DNA of 64,000 nucleotides from Nemertoderma westbladi (lineage: Eukaryota; Xenacoelomorpha; Nemertodermatida; Nemertodermatidae): NCBI GenBank assembly GCA_032718475.1, contig JAUCBJ010009057.1, positions 86,436-150,435 of the forward strand, written 5' to 3'. The notes below the pieces were generated by a model. That model did no database searches. It worked only from the letters and a program-made list of their open reading frames with translations, and was not told where the DNA came from. How positions within the stretch are numbered: the first letter of the stretch is position 1; each line of letters opens with the position of its first letter. Positions 36,175 to 45,668 of the stretch are shown piece after piece. Made by a program: the position numbers and the translations under genes.

Positions 36175-39100
36175 CAAGAACAACGAGACCCTTGGACGAA
36201 AACAGATCGTGTGACACAGATATATGGAGGGGGCCGCTACCCCCAATGACATACCCAAGCCAGAGAAGGTCAAGAAGTAGGACAGACGGAACGCACCAAA
36301 CAGGGGAAACTATACAGCACCCGTCGAATCCATTGGAAGCGCAGGCGATAGGGATGGCCACGTTGATCGATGCTTTGAAAACGAGGATCGAGTTACCACC
36401 CGTGGAACCATTCAAGTTCGACGGGAGTAGGCCGGAAGAATATTTACAATTTCGGCGAATGTATAGTAACGAAATACTAACAAAAAACTTGACGCAGGCG
36501 GGCCTAAAGTATCTACAAGTGTATACGGGAGGCCCAGCATACGATATCGTGAGGCAATACCAAGGAATAGAGGGCGGCTTCACGACAGCATGGCGGGCAC
36601 TGGATAGGGAATACGGGCACCCGGCCAAGATCATCAGGCAGACCCTGAGAGGCATAACATCGGGTGGCCTACAGGATAACCCCGTTAGCATTAAGACGTT
36701 TGCTAACAAAGTCGAAAAGGCGCTAATCGTACTGAAGACGCTAGACGCGCCGTACGAGCTCAATGCGTCCAACAACATCACCACGATAGCGCAGGCACTA
36801 CCGAACTGGCTGCGCAACAAGTGGAGAAAAATCGCCTTCTCCACTCGAGATAAGAAGGGTGCGGAACCAGGTTTAGAAGAAATGTCAAACTTCTTAAATT
36901 ACGAGGCTGAACTAATAACGGACCCAGTCTATAGTGAAGATAGCCTGGGAAAGGGACCAAAGACAGATCACTACAGGCCGAAACCAGAGCACAATACATC
37001 AAACGCATTGCCGAGGCTCAGGCAATCATTGCCATACGCAGCGACGCAGGGGACTGCAAGTCCACAGGCAAACGAAGATAAGACAACATCATGGAACGGA
37101 CAGGGGAACAATAACAACATGAATAAACATAACCCCAGTACGTCCAGTAGGCCAAATCCAGTCAATAAGAATAGTAGGGACTTTGGTACGAACATAGCTG
37201 CGATACGCAATGCATTGTATAAAGAGGGCTACGACCCAAAGAGCAAATGCCAGTTACACGCAAATGCGCTTCATAAAACCATGAACTGCAGGTACTGGCA
37301 GGCGCTACCAAGGCAAGACCAGATAGATTACGCGTCGAGCAATAAGATATGCTCGCGATGTGTGAAGAGTGGACACAAGGCCAGAGAGTGCCAAGAGAAG
37401 CCTGTCAAGTTTGGCCAAAGGAGAGGCCAAACGATGGCAACGAGCACGGTAGGGGCGAAGAAGAGAGGCACGGTGTTACTTGGAGTAGTACCGGTGCGAG
37501 TGATCGGGGAAGGCAATCGATCAGTAACAACACTAATGCTGGTTGATAGTGGAGCTGCCTTCACATTAGTAGAGGAATGGGTAGCCGAAGAAATAGGATT
37601 GAGAACAAGGCCAAGAAGGATGGCGGTAACAACCATCTCTAGCAAAGATGAGATCCTAGAGATGAGGACAGGACGGTGCGCAATTGCAGCAGTAGCACCA
37701 GGATGCGATTATGGGGCAACCATCGACCCCATCCAAGTAATAGAGTCAATTAACATCAATGCCAGGCGGCCAACCAACATCGAGGTCGAGCAATACAAAT
37801 TCCTGGACAACATTGACTTCTCGATCCCAGACATGGACGTTAGGAAGGTATCCATCATAGTAGGAATGGACTGCCCGACGGCCCACGAAAGAATGCAAAC
37901 GGTCTTCGGCAAAGACAAGCAGAGCGACCCGGTGGCCATATTAACACCATTCGGGTGGACGCTGAGTGGTCCAATAAAGAGTAAGATACCATTTAGGATG
38001 TCGGAGACATCAGGATGCATGTTCGCGGGAACAATGCAGGAAATGGGTGATGAGGGAGCAGAGGAGCAGCTTAAAAGACTGCTCAGACAAGACTTTGAGG
38101 GACTGAAAGAGACCGGGGTCGGGACCTCGGTAGAAGACAAGCAGGCTCTACAAAGCGTGGAGGAATCGATGACGTGTGATGAGGGGCGGTATACAATAGG
38201 AATGGTATGGAAACTACCGAAGATACCGCTACCCGATAATAGGGGGATGGTACTCACGAGACTCCGCAAGCTGAAACAAACACTACAACGGAGCCCCGAG
38301 AAGAACGAGTACATTCACAAAACCATTAAGAAGTACGTCGAGAAAGGATGGGCCGTGGAGTTACCGGTCGACGAGCCGAACACGGACAGGACATACTACC
38401 TGCCACTCCACGTAACATTAGACCCAAAGAAAGGTAAACTTAGGATGGTAGTCGATGCATCGGCAAAGACCGACGGAAAATGCTTAAACGATTACCTGTT
38501 GGAAGGCCCAAATATTTACAATTCGGGCATAGAAGTACTACTTAGATTTAGGAATGGGAAACACGCCTTCACGTGTGACATAGAAGGCATGTTCAACCAG
38601 GTCCGTGTAACGGAAGAAGACAGTGACAGTCAACGCTTCTTATGGTATAACGGCGAAGAAGAACCGCCGATAATACCAGCGTATAAGATGGTAGTACAAA
38701 AAATGGGGGCCAAGTCGTCCTCATTTACGACGACTATGGCAGTGAGAGACACGGTAAAGGGCAAGGAAGATAGATACAGCAGTAGGGCCGTCGATATGAT
38801 CCGACGCGGCTTCTACGTAGACGACGGTATGGAGTCTGGAAATACGGTTGAGGAGATACTGGAAACAGGGCGCGAGGTTCGCGACATCCTGAAAGGATCC
38901 GGCTTCAACCTGACCAAATTCCAATCCAGTTCAGAAGAATTTATCAAGGCAATAGAGGATAAGAAACCAGAATCGACCATGGACAACCCTACAACAGCCA
39001 AAGGACAGGACATGGCGAATAAGAGAACACAATCGCAGCAAAAGGCATTGGGAATCGTGTGGGATAGAGGAACAGACGAACTGAAGTACCAGCTGAGCCA

Positions 39101-41219
39101 AGAGGGCGCAGACACCCATACGAAGAGGGGTTATGTATCGTATATAGCAAGGATATACGATCCCCTAGGCCTAGCATCCCCATTACTAGTCACGGGGAAA
39201 CAGATACTCAAGAGAGTATATAAATTGAAGGATGAGTGGGACATAGAGGTACCAGAGGACATCAAGAAACAGTGGAGAAAATGGACAGGAGACTTGGAAA
39301 GAATGGGAACATACAACATGCCGCGAGTGTATTTTCCGGACGGGGACATGACGAGTCTGGACCTACATATGTTCTCCGACGCGTCGTTAGAGGCATACGG
39401 AGCGGCACTCTATTTAGTACAACGAGAGGGGGCTCACAAGCCCAGACTAGCCTTTAGCAAAGCTAAGTCAACGCCGCCAGATTCAGCATCTGTTCCCAAG
39501 TTAGAATTGACAGCTGCGAGACTAGGAGTTAGAGCCACAGCCTACCTAGTGGATACTATTCCCAACATAGTGGAGACACACTACTGGACGGACTCCATGG
39601 TAGTGCTTGGTTGGCTACACAACGAAAAGACGAGATACCCGATATTCGTCGCGAATAGAGTGGACGAAATAAGGGCGAGCACGGAACTGGAAAGGTGGCA
39701 CTACTGCCCAACAGACGAGAACCCAGCGGACTTGCTGTCGAGGGGCGTGGAACGCCACACTTTCCTGAAGAAGGAAGTATTGTGGCAACATGGGCCACAA
39801 TTTCTAAACGATAGGGAGGCCTGGCCGCCGATGAGGAAGGTGGACCCGGGCTCGGAAGTAGTATCAGAAGGAGAAGAGGGAGATTCAGAGGGAGAAGAGA
39901 TATACTCCCAGATGGTGAGGGAGATTAGGGACGTGCAACCAAAGCAAGAACTACGCGATAACCCGACGGACAAACTCCTCAGCTATAGTTCTAGTTGGTA
40001 CAAGACCAAGAAACTAGTGGCGTACTGGAGAGCCTTCGGGAATTTCCTCGCGGGAGTTAATAAGGAGAAGAAAACCAGGGAAACCATAGATCTGGAAGGA
40101 GCGGCCAAGGCAATAATCCGCTATGAACAACGGAAGAACTACGGCGACGAGGTGGAACGTGTCGGCAACCAACAGCACCTCCGACGGGACAGCAAGTTGA
40201 TTACGCTGTCGCCGCAACTCAACGAGGATGGGATTCTAGTAATGAATTCTAGGGTGGGATATAACAACAGTATAGTCGTGCCACCGAAACCCATCATCAT
40301 CCCCACAGGATTGCCTATAGTCCACCAGATCATATGGGACTCCCACAAATCGATACTGCATGGGGGCACCAACCGAACCCTCACAGAGATAAGGAGGACC
40401 TATTGGGTCAAACAATTAAGGAAGAAGGTTAAAGCGGTAGTGGGGCAGTGCCAGACCTGCCGACGGGCGAAGAAGGAGCGAGCCATACAGGAGATGGCGC
40501 CACTACCGGCGAGTAGGGTAAGACAGCACGACCCGCCATTTACGCATTGCGGTGTGGACATGTTCGGGCCGATAAAGATCAAGGTGATGCGACACACGGA
40601 GAAACGCTACGGTATTATCTTCGTATGCAACAACACGCGGGCGGTAGGGATAGAACTCGCCCAAGATGCAACCGCATCAGCATTCATTAACGCCTTAGAA
40701 AGGTTTAGGGACCGCAAAGGTGGGACGATCGCGGTGATATACAGCGACAACGGCACCAACTTTGTGGGCGCAGAGAGTGAGATGGCAGAAGCCTTGGACA
40801 TCTTAGAAGGAGAAGAAGTCAGGGCGGCCATGAGAAGACGACAAGTAAAGTGGGAGAGAAGGACGCCGTATGCACCACATACACTAGGATGCGTCGAGAG
40901 ACTGGTGGGCAGTTCAAAGCGTCTAATGACGAAACTAATGAACACCCACATGGTCACTGAGGACGTTTTACGGACAGTGCTTGCGAAGTGCGAGGGGATC
41001 ATTAATAGCAGACCGCTATATCCGGAGAATGATGACCCTGAGTCATTAGACGTGCTGACGCCTAGCCATTTCCTGATGGAAAGGCCAGCCACCATCGATA
41101 TGCGGGGTGTAGACCCAGATGACATACACTCCCGCCAAAGTTGGAAAGTCGCTAAAGCAATAAGCGCAGAGTATTGGAGGAGGTGGGTCGAGGAATACCT
41201 ACCCACGCTCCATAAGTGA
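36063..41219 (+). CDS. pol: Element B Gag core-protease-RT-RNase H-integrase polyprotein (1718 codons)
   Basis: Domain order is that of BEL/Pao. Residues about 95-290 match the BEL gag-like region (DUF1759 type). A CCHC knuckle lies at C430, C433, H438, C443. The aspartic protease has D495-S-G and is of the retropepsin A17 / DUF1758 kind. RT carries YVDD at 918-921. RNase H has D1106, E1148, D1177 and the NPADLLSRG signature. The integrase zinc region (H-x-H-x-C-x2-C) starts near 1421 and the catalytic triad is D1499, D1562, E1612. The INSRP and LTPSHFL motifs after it are typical of BEL/Pao. The Met at 36063 is not a likely natural start: the frame is probably entered from the preceding gag segment at the 11-G run. 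TGA at 41217-41219 cuts off the integrase tail. All catalytic residues are present, so the enzyme set looks functional. Confidence 0.93.
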   Translation: MHGPQHININPIPKHTGGGGGQGDIPPSQYQQYTPMVARTTRPLDENRSCDTDIWRGPLPPMTYPSQRRSRSRTDGTHQTGETIQHPSNPLEAQAIGMATLIDALKTRIELPPVEPFKFDGSRPEEYLQFRRMYSNEILTKNLTQAGLKYLQVYTGGPAYDIVRQYQGIEGGFTTAWRALDREYGHPAKIIRQTLRGITSGGLQDNPVSIKTFANKVEKALIVLKTLDAPYELNASNNITTIAQALPNWLRNKWRKIAFSTRDKKGAEPGLEEMSNFLNYEAELITDPVYSEDSLGKGPKTDHYRPKPEHNTSNALPRLRQSLPYAATQGTASPQANEDKTTSWNGQGNNNNMNKHNPSTSSRPNPVNKNSRDFGTNIAAIRNALYKEGYDPKSKCQLHANALHKTMNCRYWQALPRQDQIDYASSNKICSRCVKSGHKARECQEKPVKFGQRRGQTMATSTVGAKKRGTVLLGVVPVRVIGEGNRSVTTLMLVDSGAAFTLVEEWVAEEIGLRTRPRRMAVTTISSKDEILEMRTGRCAIAAVAPGCDYGATIDPIQVIESININARRPTNIEVEQYKFLDNIDFSIPDMDVRKVSIIVGMDCPTAHERMQTVFGKDKQSDPVAILTPFGWTLSGPIKSKIPFRMSETSGCMFAGTMQEMGDEGAEEQLKRLLRQDFEGLKETGVGTSVEDKQALQSVEESMTCDEGRYTIGMVWKLPKIPLPDNRGMVLTRLRKLKQTLQRSPEKNEYIHKTIKKYVEKGWAVELPVDEPNTDRTYYLPLHVTLDPKKGKLRMVVDASAKTDGKCLNDYLLEGPNIYNSGIEVLLRFRNGKHAFTCDIEGMFNQVRVTEEDSDSQRFLWYNGEEEPPIIPAYKMVVQKMGAKSSSFTTTMAVRDTVKGKEDRYSSRAVDMIRRGFYVDDGMESGNTVEEILETGREVRDILKGSGFNLTKFQSSSEEFIKAIEDKKPESTMDNPTTAKGQDMANKRTQSQQKALGIVWDRGTDELKYQLSQEGADTHTKRGYVSYIARIYDPLGLASPLLVTGKQILKRVYKLKDEWDIEVPEDIKKQWRKWTGDLERMGTYNMPRVYFPDGDMTSLDLHMFSDASLEAYGAALYLVQREGAHKPRLAFSKAKSTPPDSASVPKLELTAARLGVRATAYLVDTIPNIVETHYWTDSMVVLGWLHNEKTRYPIFVANRVDEIRASTELERWHYCPTDENPADLLSRGVERHTFLKKEVLWQHGPQFLNDREAWPPMRKVDPGSEVVSEGEEGDSEGEEIYSQMVREIRDVQPKQELRDNPTDKLLSYSSSWYKTKKLVAYWRAFGNFLAGVNKEKKTRETIDLEGAAKAIIRYEQRKNYGDEVERVGNQQHLRRDSKLITLSPQLNEDGILVMNSRVGYNNSIVVPPKPIIIPTGLPIVHQIIWDSHKSILHGGTNRTLTEIRRTYWVKQLRKKVKAVVGQCQTCRRAKKERAIQEMAPLPASRVRQHDPPFTHCGVDMFGPIKIKVMRHTEKRYGIIFVCNNTRAVGIELAQDATASAFINALERFRDRKGGTIAVIYSDNGTNFVGAESEMAEALDILEGEEVRAAMRRRQVKWERRTPYAPHTLGCVERLVGSSKRLMTKLMNTHMVTEDVLRTVLAKCEGIINSRPLYPENDDPESLDVLTPSHFLMERPATIDMRGVDPDDIHSRQSWKVAKAISAEYWRRWVEEYLPTLHK

Positions 41220-41396
41220 AGCAAGTGGAGGAAGCCGAACAGGGAGTTAAGAGAGGGAGATCTCGTGATCGTCACGGATGATACTATCATCAACAACCAG
41301 TGGCGGTTGGCGAGAGTCGTAGGCACCTACTCCGACGAGGACGGAAGAGTCCGATCGGTAGAAGTGCGGATAGGTGATAGAGAGAGTGAGAGGTAA
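41220..41396 (+). other. pol: Integrase C-terminal tail behind an in-frame TGA
   Basis: The same frame stays open for 58 codons after the TGA, starting SKWRKP and containing REGDLVIVTDD and NNQWRLARVV, then TAA at 41394-41396. This matches the conserved C-terminal domain (DUF5641 type) that normally directly continues BEL/Pao integrase. A CGA to TGA change would explain the stop; readthrough is the alternative. Confidence 0.75.
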
Positions 41397-41870
41397 AAGG
41401 GGTAAATAGGATATAGATATTAGTTAGTAGTAAGTAGAGTTAATAGCGAGAGGGGGGCATATGAGTACAGCTGGATAAATCGTGCGGCCACACGACGCAT
41501 ACTGCTGTACTGCATGGGCCCACAGAGTAGGCCAGAATATGGATCAGAGAATAGAATAAATCCATAGGCAGTAGTAGGTAGTAGGACAGTAGGATCAAAA
41601 CAAACAAATAAATAGAATAGGGCTAAAATCGAAAAATAGTGGTAACACAAGAAAAGTCGTTCTAGAACATAATAAAAGTAACGGACGGAAATTGTAAATT
41701 AGGCTGATTTACTAGCTCCGAAATTAATTAGGTTAAATTTAGGCTAAAAGGCGCAATTAAGTAGAAAGTAGGCCATTAATCGAACTGTACGAAACATCTT
41801 AATACATCACTCATCTGTACTGCGCCTTGGTAAGGCACCACCCTGCAGGTGAGCGAGTGTAGCGTTCGGA
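41397..41870 (+). other. Non-coding spacer between pol and ORF3 of element B
   Basis: No credible frame. A CCACCCTGCAG/G sequence (41839-41849), about 22 bp before the ORF3 start, resembles a splice acceptor and could serve a spliced ORF3 message, but a GTGAG donor-like string overlaps it, so this is weak. Confidence 0.4.
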
Positions 41871-44405
41871 ATGGCAAGTAAGTTAATCAGGAAGAGAAAG
41901 GCGGAGTCAGGAGGAAAAGAAATACTGGTGGATTTCACCGAAAGACACCCGGAGGAGAAGACGAGAGGATACTACGAGAGGTTGGAAAGGGGTCACGCGG
42001 CACGAGCGCTGCAGGATCACTTCCGGGAGGCGCACGAACAGCGGTTGGTCGGGACCTACGGGACGCCGTCGCTGGACAACGCGATCTTCCAACACTTCCA
42101 CTACGTGGTGAAAGGAGACGAGGCGAAGTTCGGGATTCCGAAGTATCCGAGGGAATCGCCGAGGAAGGACTGGAAAAGATTCATAGAGTCCGTCAACAGA
42201 GGAGGATATATGATCCTAGATGACGACGGAACCGTGGAGGACGAAGCGGGTTCGAGACGAGGAACGGCAGGGTCGGCCAGGACCATACTCTTGCATTTGG
42301 CCGCGCCAAATGGGGACATCTTCTTATTCGACCTAGGGACGTATGGGAAGAGGGATGGGCCGAAACTAGACCGATTGCCGAAAGCGGTACAAGTACTAGT
42401 AAGAGAGAAGTCGACGACGAAGGTGGGATCGGCGATTCGCGAGGACGCGGAGAGGATCATCGGTCCGGACGCCACCAACCTCCTGGATATGCAGAAAGTC
42501 TTTATGGCTATGACGGCACCGGATGGATTGGGGGTGGTCGAGAACACAGGCCAATGCGGGGCGGTGGTGATGGGCCAATTATTGGGGCTCGTATGCCACA
42601 AACCGATGGACTGGGGAAAGTTTAGGGAAGAATACGGAGCAGAACTGGCGAACTCGCTGAAGTGGGGAGCGAGACCGGGAAAGCAGGAGGTATATCAGTT
42701 TCGCAGAGGAGCGATAAAGGTATATCAGAAGCGATATATCCTGCAGGAGGACTGGATGATGATAAGTTTACTTAACTTATTCATGACCGTAGTTATCGAA
42801 AGGGAACCAGGGGCATTTCTGTTATCGGGATCACCCCTAAGCTACAGGAGAGCCTTTAAGACGGCCTTTGACGGTCTGGTAGACCACCCGGGGCTGAAGG
42901 GCGAGTCGGTGTACTACAACAGCCGACATCTGGTAGACGGGGAGACGGATACACCGTATCAGAGATGGGAGCAGCTAGAGGCGGACAGACGAGAAGCAAA
43001 GCGACTGGAAGAAGTCGCTAGACGGGAGAGGATAGAAGCAGAGGAGAGGGAAGAGGAGGCCAGGGCACAGAGTTACGGCTTCGAGGAACAGGCGGGCCTA
43101 GACGAACTTCATTGGACTTCGTCAGGGAGTTCGGGGGAGTCTCTAGGGCGAGAATTGGGATGGACGGTGGGATCGCCGAAACAGTCGACGTCGGGGTTGC
43201 AAACGATGCCCATGCCAGCGGGCGCCGAGGGCGACCAACCGCCAAGGAAGCTAAGGGAGCTAGAGGGATGGAGAGCTACGGGCGAGAGCCAAGGCGGGAA
43301 GGGACATAGTGGATCCATCGGGATACCGGGGTTGGAAACACTACCAGAAGAGGAAGACGGCGACGACGAGTTCGGAGAGATACCGCCCATCGAGAGGATA
43401 GGCCACTCGGACACGGACTGGGTTGGCGGAAGGGTGGTGACAGCCAGTGGGGCGAGGGCCTTCTGGAACAGATCCGGCAAGCGGACCTGGGTGCACGAGG
43501 GGCCGGCGATGGATTTCGCGGGGAGCACCATCAGGTTGGGCGAGCAACCGGGAACAGCACCACGGATAGTATTCGGGGAGACGATGCCCGAGAGGGGCGG
43601 AGAGATCGACGTAAACAGGGAGAGCAATGTAGAGAAGTTCGCCTACCAGCGACTCCATAGACCGCGGAGATCGCTTGGGACGAAAGATGAGGTGGGACGG
43701 GAGACATTGGTACTCGGCTGCGACTACTGTGGGAGACAGACCCATCAGGAAAGCAGCTGCCTATACCGGTTCCAACGGGGAACCTTTTGTCTCTACTGTA
43801 GAGAACCAAGTCACAGGATGGGGGCGTGTCCACGGTTGCATAACCGATGTCCAAAGTGCCACTTTCGGGGACACTACGGACGCGAGTGCGACTGGATGAA
43901 CGACGAGGAGAAGTTCACGAGGTTCGAGGAGTGGGCCGACGTCGGGGCCATGACGCGCCAGCGCATGAAGGCCCAGGAGTTCAAGTGGGGTTTCTTCCTC
44001 ATAAACCAGGAGACCCACATGGAAATCATAAAGCGAAGGTTACCGTTTACCTATCAAGAGGTAGCAACGGCGGCGTCGTTCGCCGGAGTTATGAACACGC
44101 AACGGTACCTGGACAGGTGGACACCAGAGAACCGGAGGGAGTTTAGGGATTTCTTGGCGGAACACGTACCAAAGGCAATGAAAATGATCCTATGGGACGC
44201 CACACGAGGGAGACAACCAGGCCATTCTGAGGGGCCACCGGCGAAGCGGTATCGGGCATTAATAACACCAGCGCCCAAGGAGCCGACGACCGGGATCAGC
44301 AAGGAAGTGGCGGCAAAGGTCCGGAAGCAGAAAGCGGATGATGCCAGAGGAGCGGTGATAACCAAGAAACGGGCCAGGGAAGAGGACGTGAGGAGGAACA
44401 GATAA
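41871..44405 (+). CDS. Element B ORF3: DEDD exonuclease-like domain with three CCHC knuckles (844 aa)
   Basis: One uninterrupted frame, ATG to TAA. Residues about 105-300 read like an RNase D/WRN/EXD1-type DEDD fold: hydrophobic strand then D117-D-D119 (motif I, usually DxE), ILLHLAAPNGDIFLFDLG as the next two strands, KVGSAIRED with D192 (motif II), LLDMQ at 204-208, and YILQE with Y289 and E293 (motif III, usually YxxxD). Residues 380-610 are charged and disordered. Three exact C-x2-C-x4-H-x4-C knuckles lie at 617-630, 640-653 and 660-673. A helical region (about 680-790) and a basic tail follow. The A1 ORF (3-2152) shares the order of parts and the helical region. Position after pol is where env-like genes sit, but I see no signal peptide or membrane segment. 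A nucleic-acid-binding or processing role is inferred; catalysis is doubtful because two of the key positions are changed. Confidence 0.7.
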   Translation: MASKLIRKRKAESGGKEILVDFTERHPEEKTRGYYERLERGHAARALQDHFREAHEQRLVGTYGTPSLDNAIFQHFHYVVKGDEAKFGIPKYPRESPRKDWKRFIESVNRGGYMILDDDGTVEDEAGSRRGTAGSARTILLHLAAPNGDIFLFDLGTYGKRDGPKLDRLPKAVQVLVREKSTTKVGSAIREDAERIIGPDATNLLDMQKVFMAMTAPDGLGVVENTGQCGAVVMGQLLGLVCHKPMDWGKFREEYGAELANSLKWGARPGKQEVYQFRRGAIKVYQKRYILQEDWMMISLLNLFMTVVIEREPGAFLLSGSPLSYRRAFKTAFDGLVDHPGLKGESVYYNSRHLVDGETDTPYQRWEQLEADRREAKRLEEVARRERIEAEEREEEARAQSYGFEEQAGLDELHWTSSGSSGESLGRELGWTVGSPKQSTSGLQTMPMPAGAEGDQPPRKLRELEGWRATGESQGGKGHSGSIGIPGLETLPEEEDGDDEFGEIPPIERIGHSDTDWVGGRVVTASGARAFWNRSGKRTWVHEGPAMDFAGSTIRLGEQPGTAPRIVFGETMPERGGEIDVNRESNVEKFAYQRLHRPRRSLGTKDEVGRETLVLGCDYCGRQTHQESSCLYRFQRGTFCLYCREPSHRMGACPRLHNRCPKCHFRGHYGRECDWMNDEEKFTRFEEWADVGAMTRQRMKAQEFKWGFFLINQETHMEIIKRRLPFTYQEVATAASFAGVMNTQRYLDRWTPENRREFRDFLAEHVPKAMKMILWDATRGRQPGHSEGPPAKRYRALITPAPKEPTTGISKEVAAKVRKQKADDARGAVITKKRAREEDVRRNR

Positions 44406-45083
44406 GTTCCCAGAGACGAGGGAACGAGGGAGTGGGACTGAGACTGGAAAGTGGTGCGCCTGGAAGGCGCCGCATGGAACGTACGAACTATTAAATACAA
44501 ACTTAATTAATGCAAATAACATATAAGTGCAATTTGTATGTACGTACGTAGTAATTAGTAATCTAAAATACATACGTTTGGAGTAAGTACTATAGTCATA
44601 CAACCTTTCTCAATTAGCTACTGGGACTGGGGGATAACTGACTATGGCACTATGGACGAGACAACTGACAATTTCACGCTTCTCGAGTGCGACGGCACGA
44701 GAGGGGGGGGGGTTCGTCAGGAGAGATAAAATAGTCAAAGTGGAGTTGAGGATCGGAGTAAGAGTGCGAAGTGCGGAGAGAGTGCGAACGCGATTCAAGT
44801 GGGGGGGGGGGAGAGTAGGAGGCTGAGTGAGGGACGAGGAGGTCCGGGGGTATGAGAGAGTTAGGGTGAGAGTAGAGGGGAGATAGGGCGAAAGTGTTGG
44901 GGAAGCAAAAGTCGCGTGAAGAGGTGAGCGCGATCGGCCCGACATGAGACGCCAGGCACACAGGGTAGCATTATCATACCCATAGGGGGCGGCCTGGAAA
45001 GCCGACCCCGAGAGAAAAGAATTCCACCCCACACCCGATACTAGATCGGGATCCAGCGGGATTGTAACGCACTTTTTTGGTTG
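44406..45083 (+). other. 3' non-coding region of element B
   Basis: Purine-rich sequence with G-runs of 10 (44703-44712) and 11 (44801-44811). Short frames here (for example 44644-44826) are low complexity and not convincing. Confidence 0.6.
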
Positions 45084-45121
45084 ATGCTATCTTCTTACCG
45101 GGAAGATAGCATGGGGGGGAG
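45084..45121 (+). promoter_or_regulatory. Perfect 11-bp hairpin and polypurine tract before the 3' LTR of B
   Basis: ATGCTATCTTC (45084-45094) is perfectly inverted as GAAGATAGCAT (45102-45112) with a 7-base loop. It is directly followed by GGGGGGGAG (45113-45121), the plus-strand primer, and then the LTR's TGTTAGC. The hairpin may position or protect the primer. Confidence 0.7.
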
Positions 45122-45663
45122 TGTTAGCTTATTCAATCCCGCCAACACCCCATAAAGTTATAAGCCGATAAGCAATATTGGGAGCCACGAGGTTGGGCAA
45201 TTAACCAACTCGTGCCATCCCAATAAGAGTGGGAAGGAAGCACACAATAGAGGGTCAGGGGCCAAACCCCTAACCCAGAGAGAACAGGTGGAGTGAATGG
45301 GAATACTCCACGGGGCGCCAACAAGGGTATTAACCAATCAGAGGGGGGGAATGGCATCGATTGAGTAGCAGTAAGGCCACCGTGCAATATAACCAATAAC
45401 CTATTAATCAGTGATTCAGTTATCTCAGTGCAGCAGTGCTAGCGTAGGGTACAGTCAATTAGTTTAGTTAGGGGATCACGGGACTTTAGTTACCGTATCC
45501 CGCCTTGTACACAATATACCTATATCTATATCCTATGCCCTGTTATTATTATACACCGAACTTCAGAACTCAGTTACCTTTATTTCACCCTTATACACGG
45601 CGGGGACGCGTGGACTAAATTACCACATCGGATAAATCGGGATCCCTCCTGGATCCCGTCACA
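45122..45663 (+). repeat. 3' LTR of element B (542 bp)
   Basis: Same length and ends as the 5' LTR; one C to T difference near 45298. Followed by the CTGAA duplication. Confidence 0.95.
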
Positions 45664-45668
45664 CTGAA
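45664..45668. repeat. Target-site duplication of element B, right copy (CTGAA)
   Basis: Matches 32213-32217 across the element. Confidence 0.9.

Larger units (their letters stand above)
32218..45663 (+). mobile_element. BEL/Pao LTR retrotransposon B, near-complete, 13,446 bp, nested in A2
   Basis: The two LTRs are both 542 bp and differ at one position (C at about 32394, T at about 45298), so the insertion is very young. Order: 5' LTR, gag in three overlapping frames, pol (knuckle, protease, RT, RNase H, integrase), an extra 844-residue ORF3, a 0.7-kb 3' region, hairpin and purine tract, 3' LTR. Its length is large for BEL/Pao, mainly because of the long charged N-terminal gag part and ORF3. 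Frame breaks at G-runs and one TGA are the only visible damage. Confidence 0.95.
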
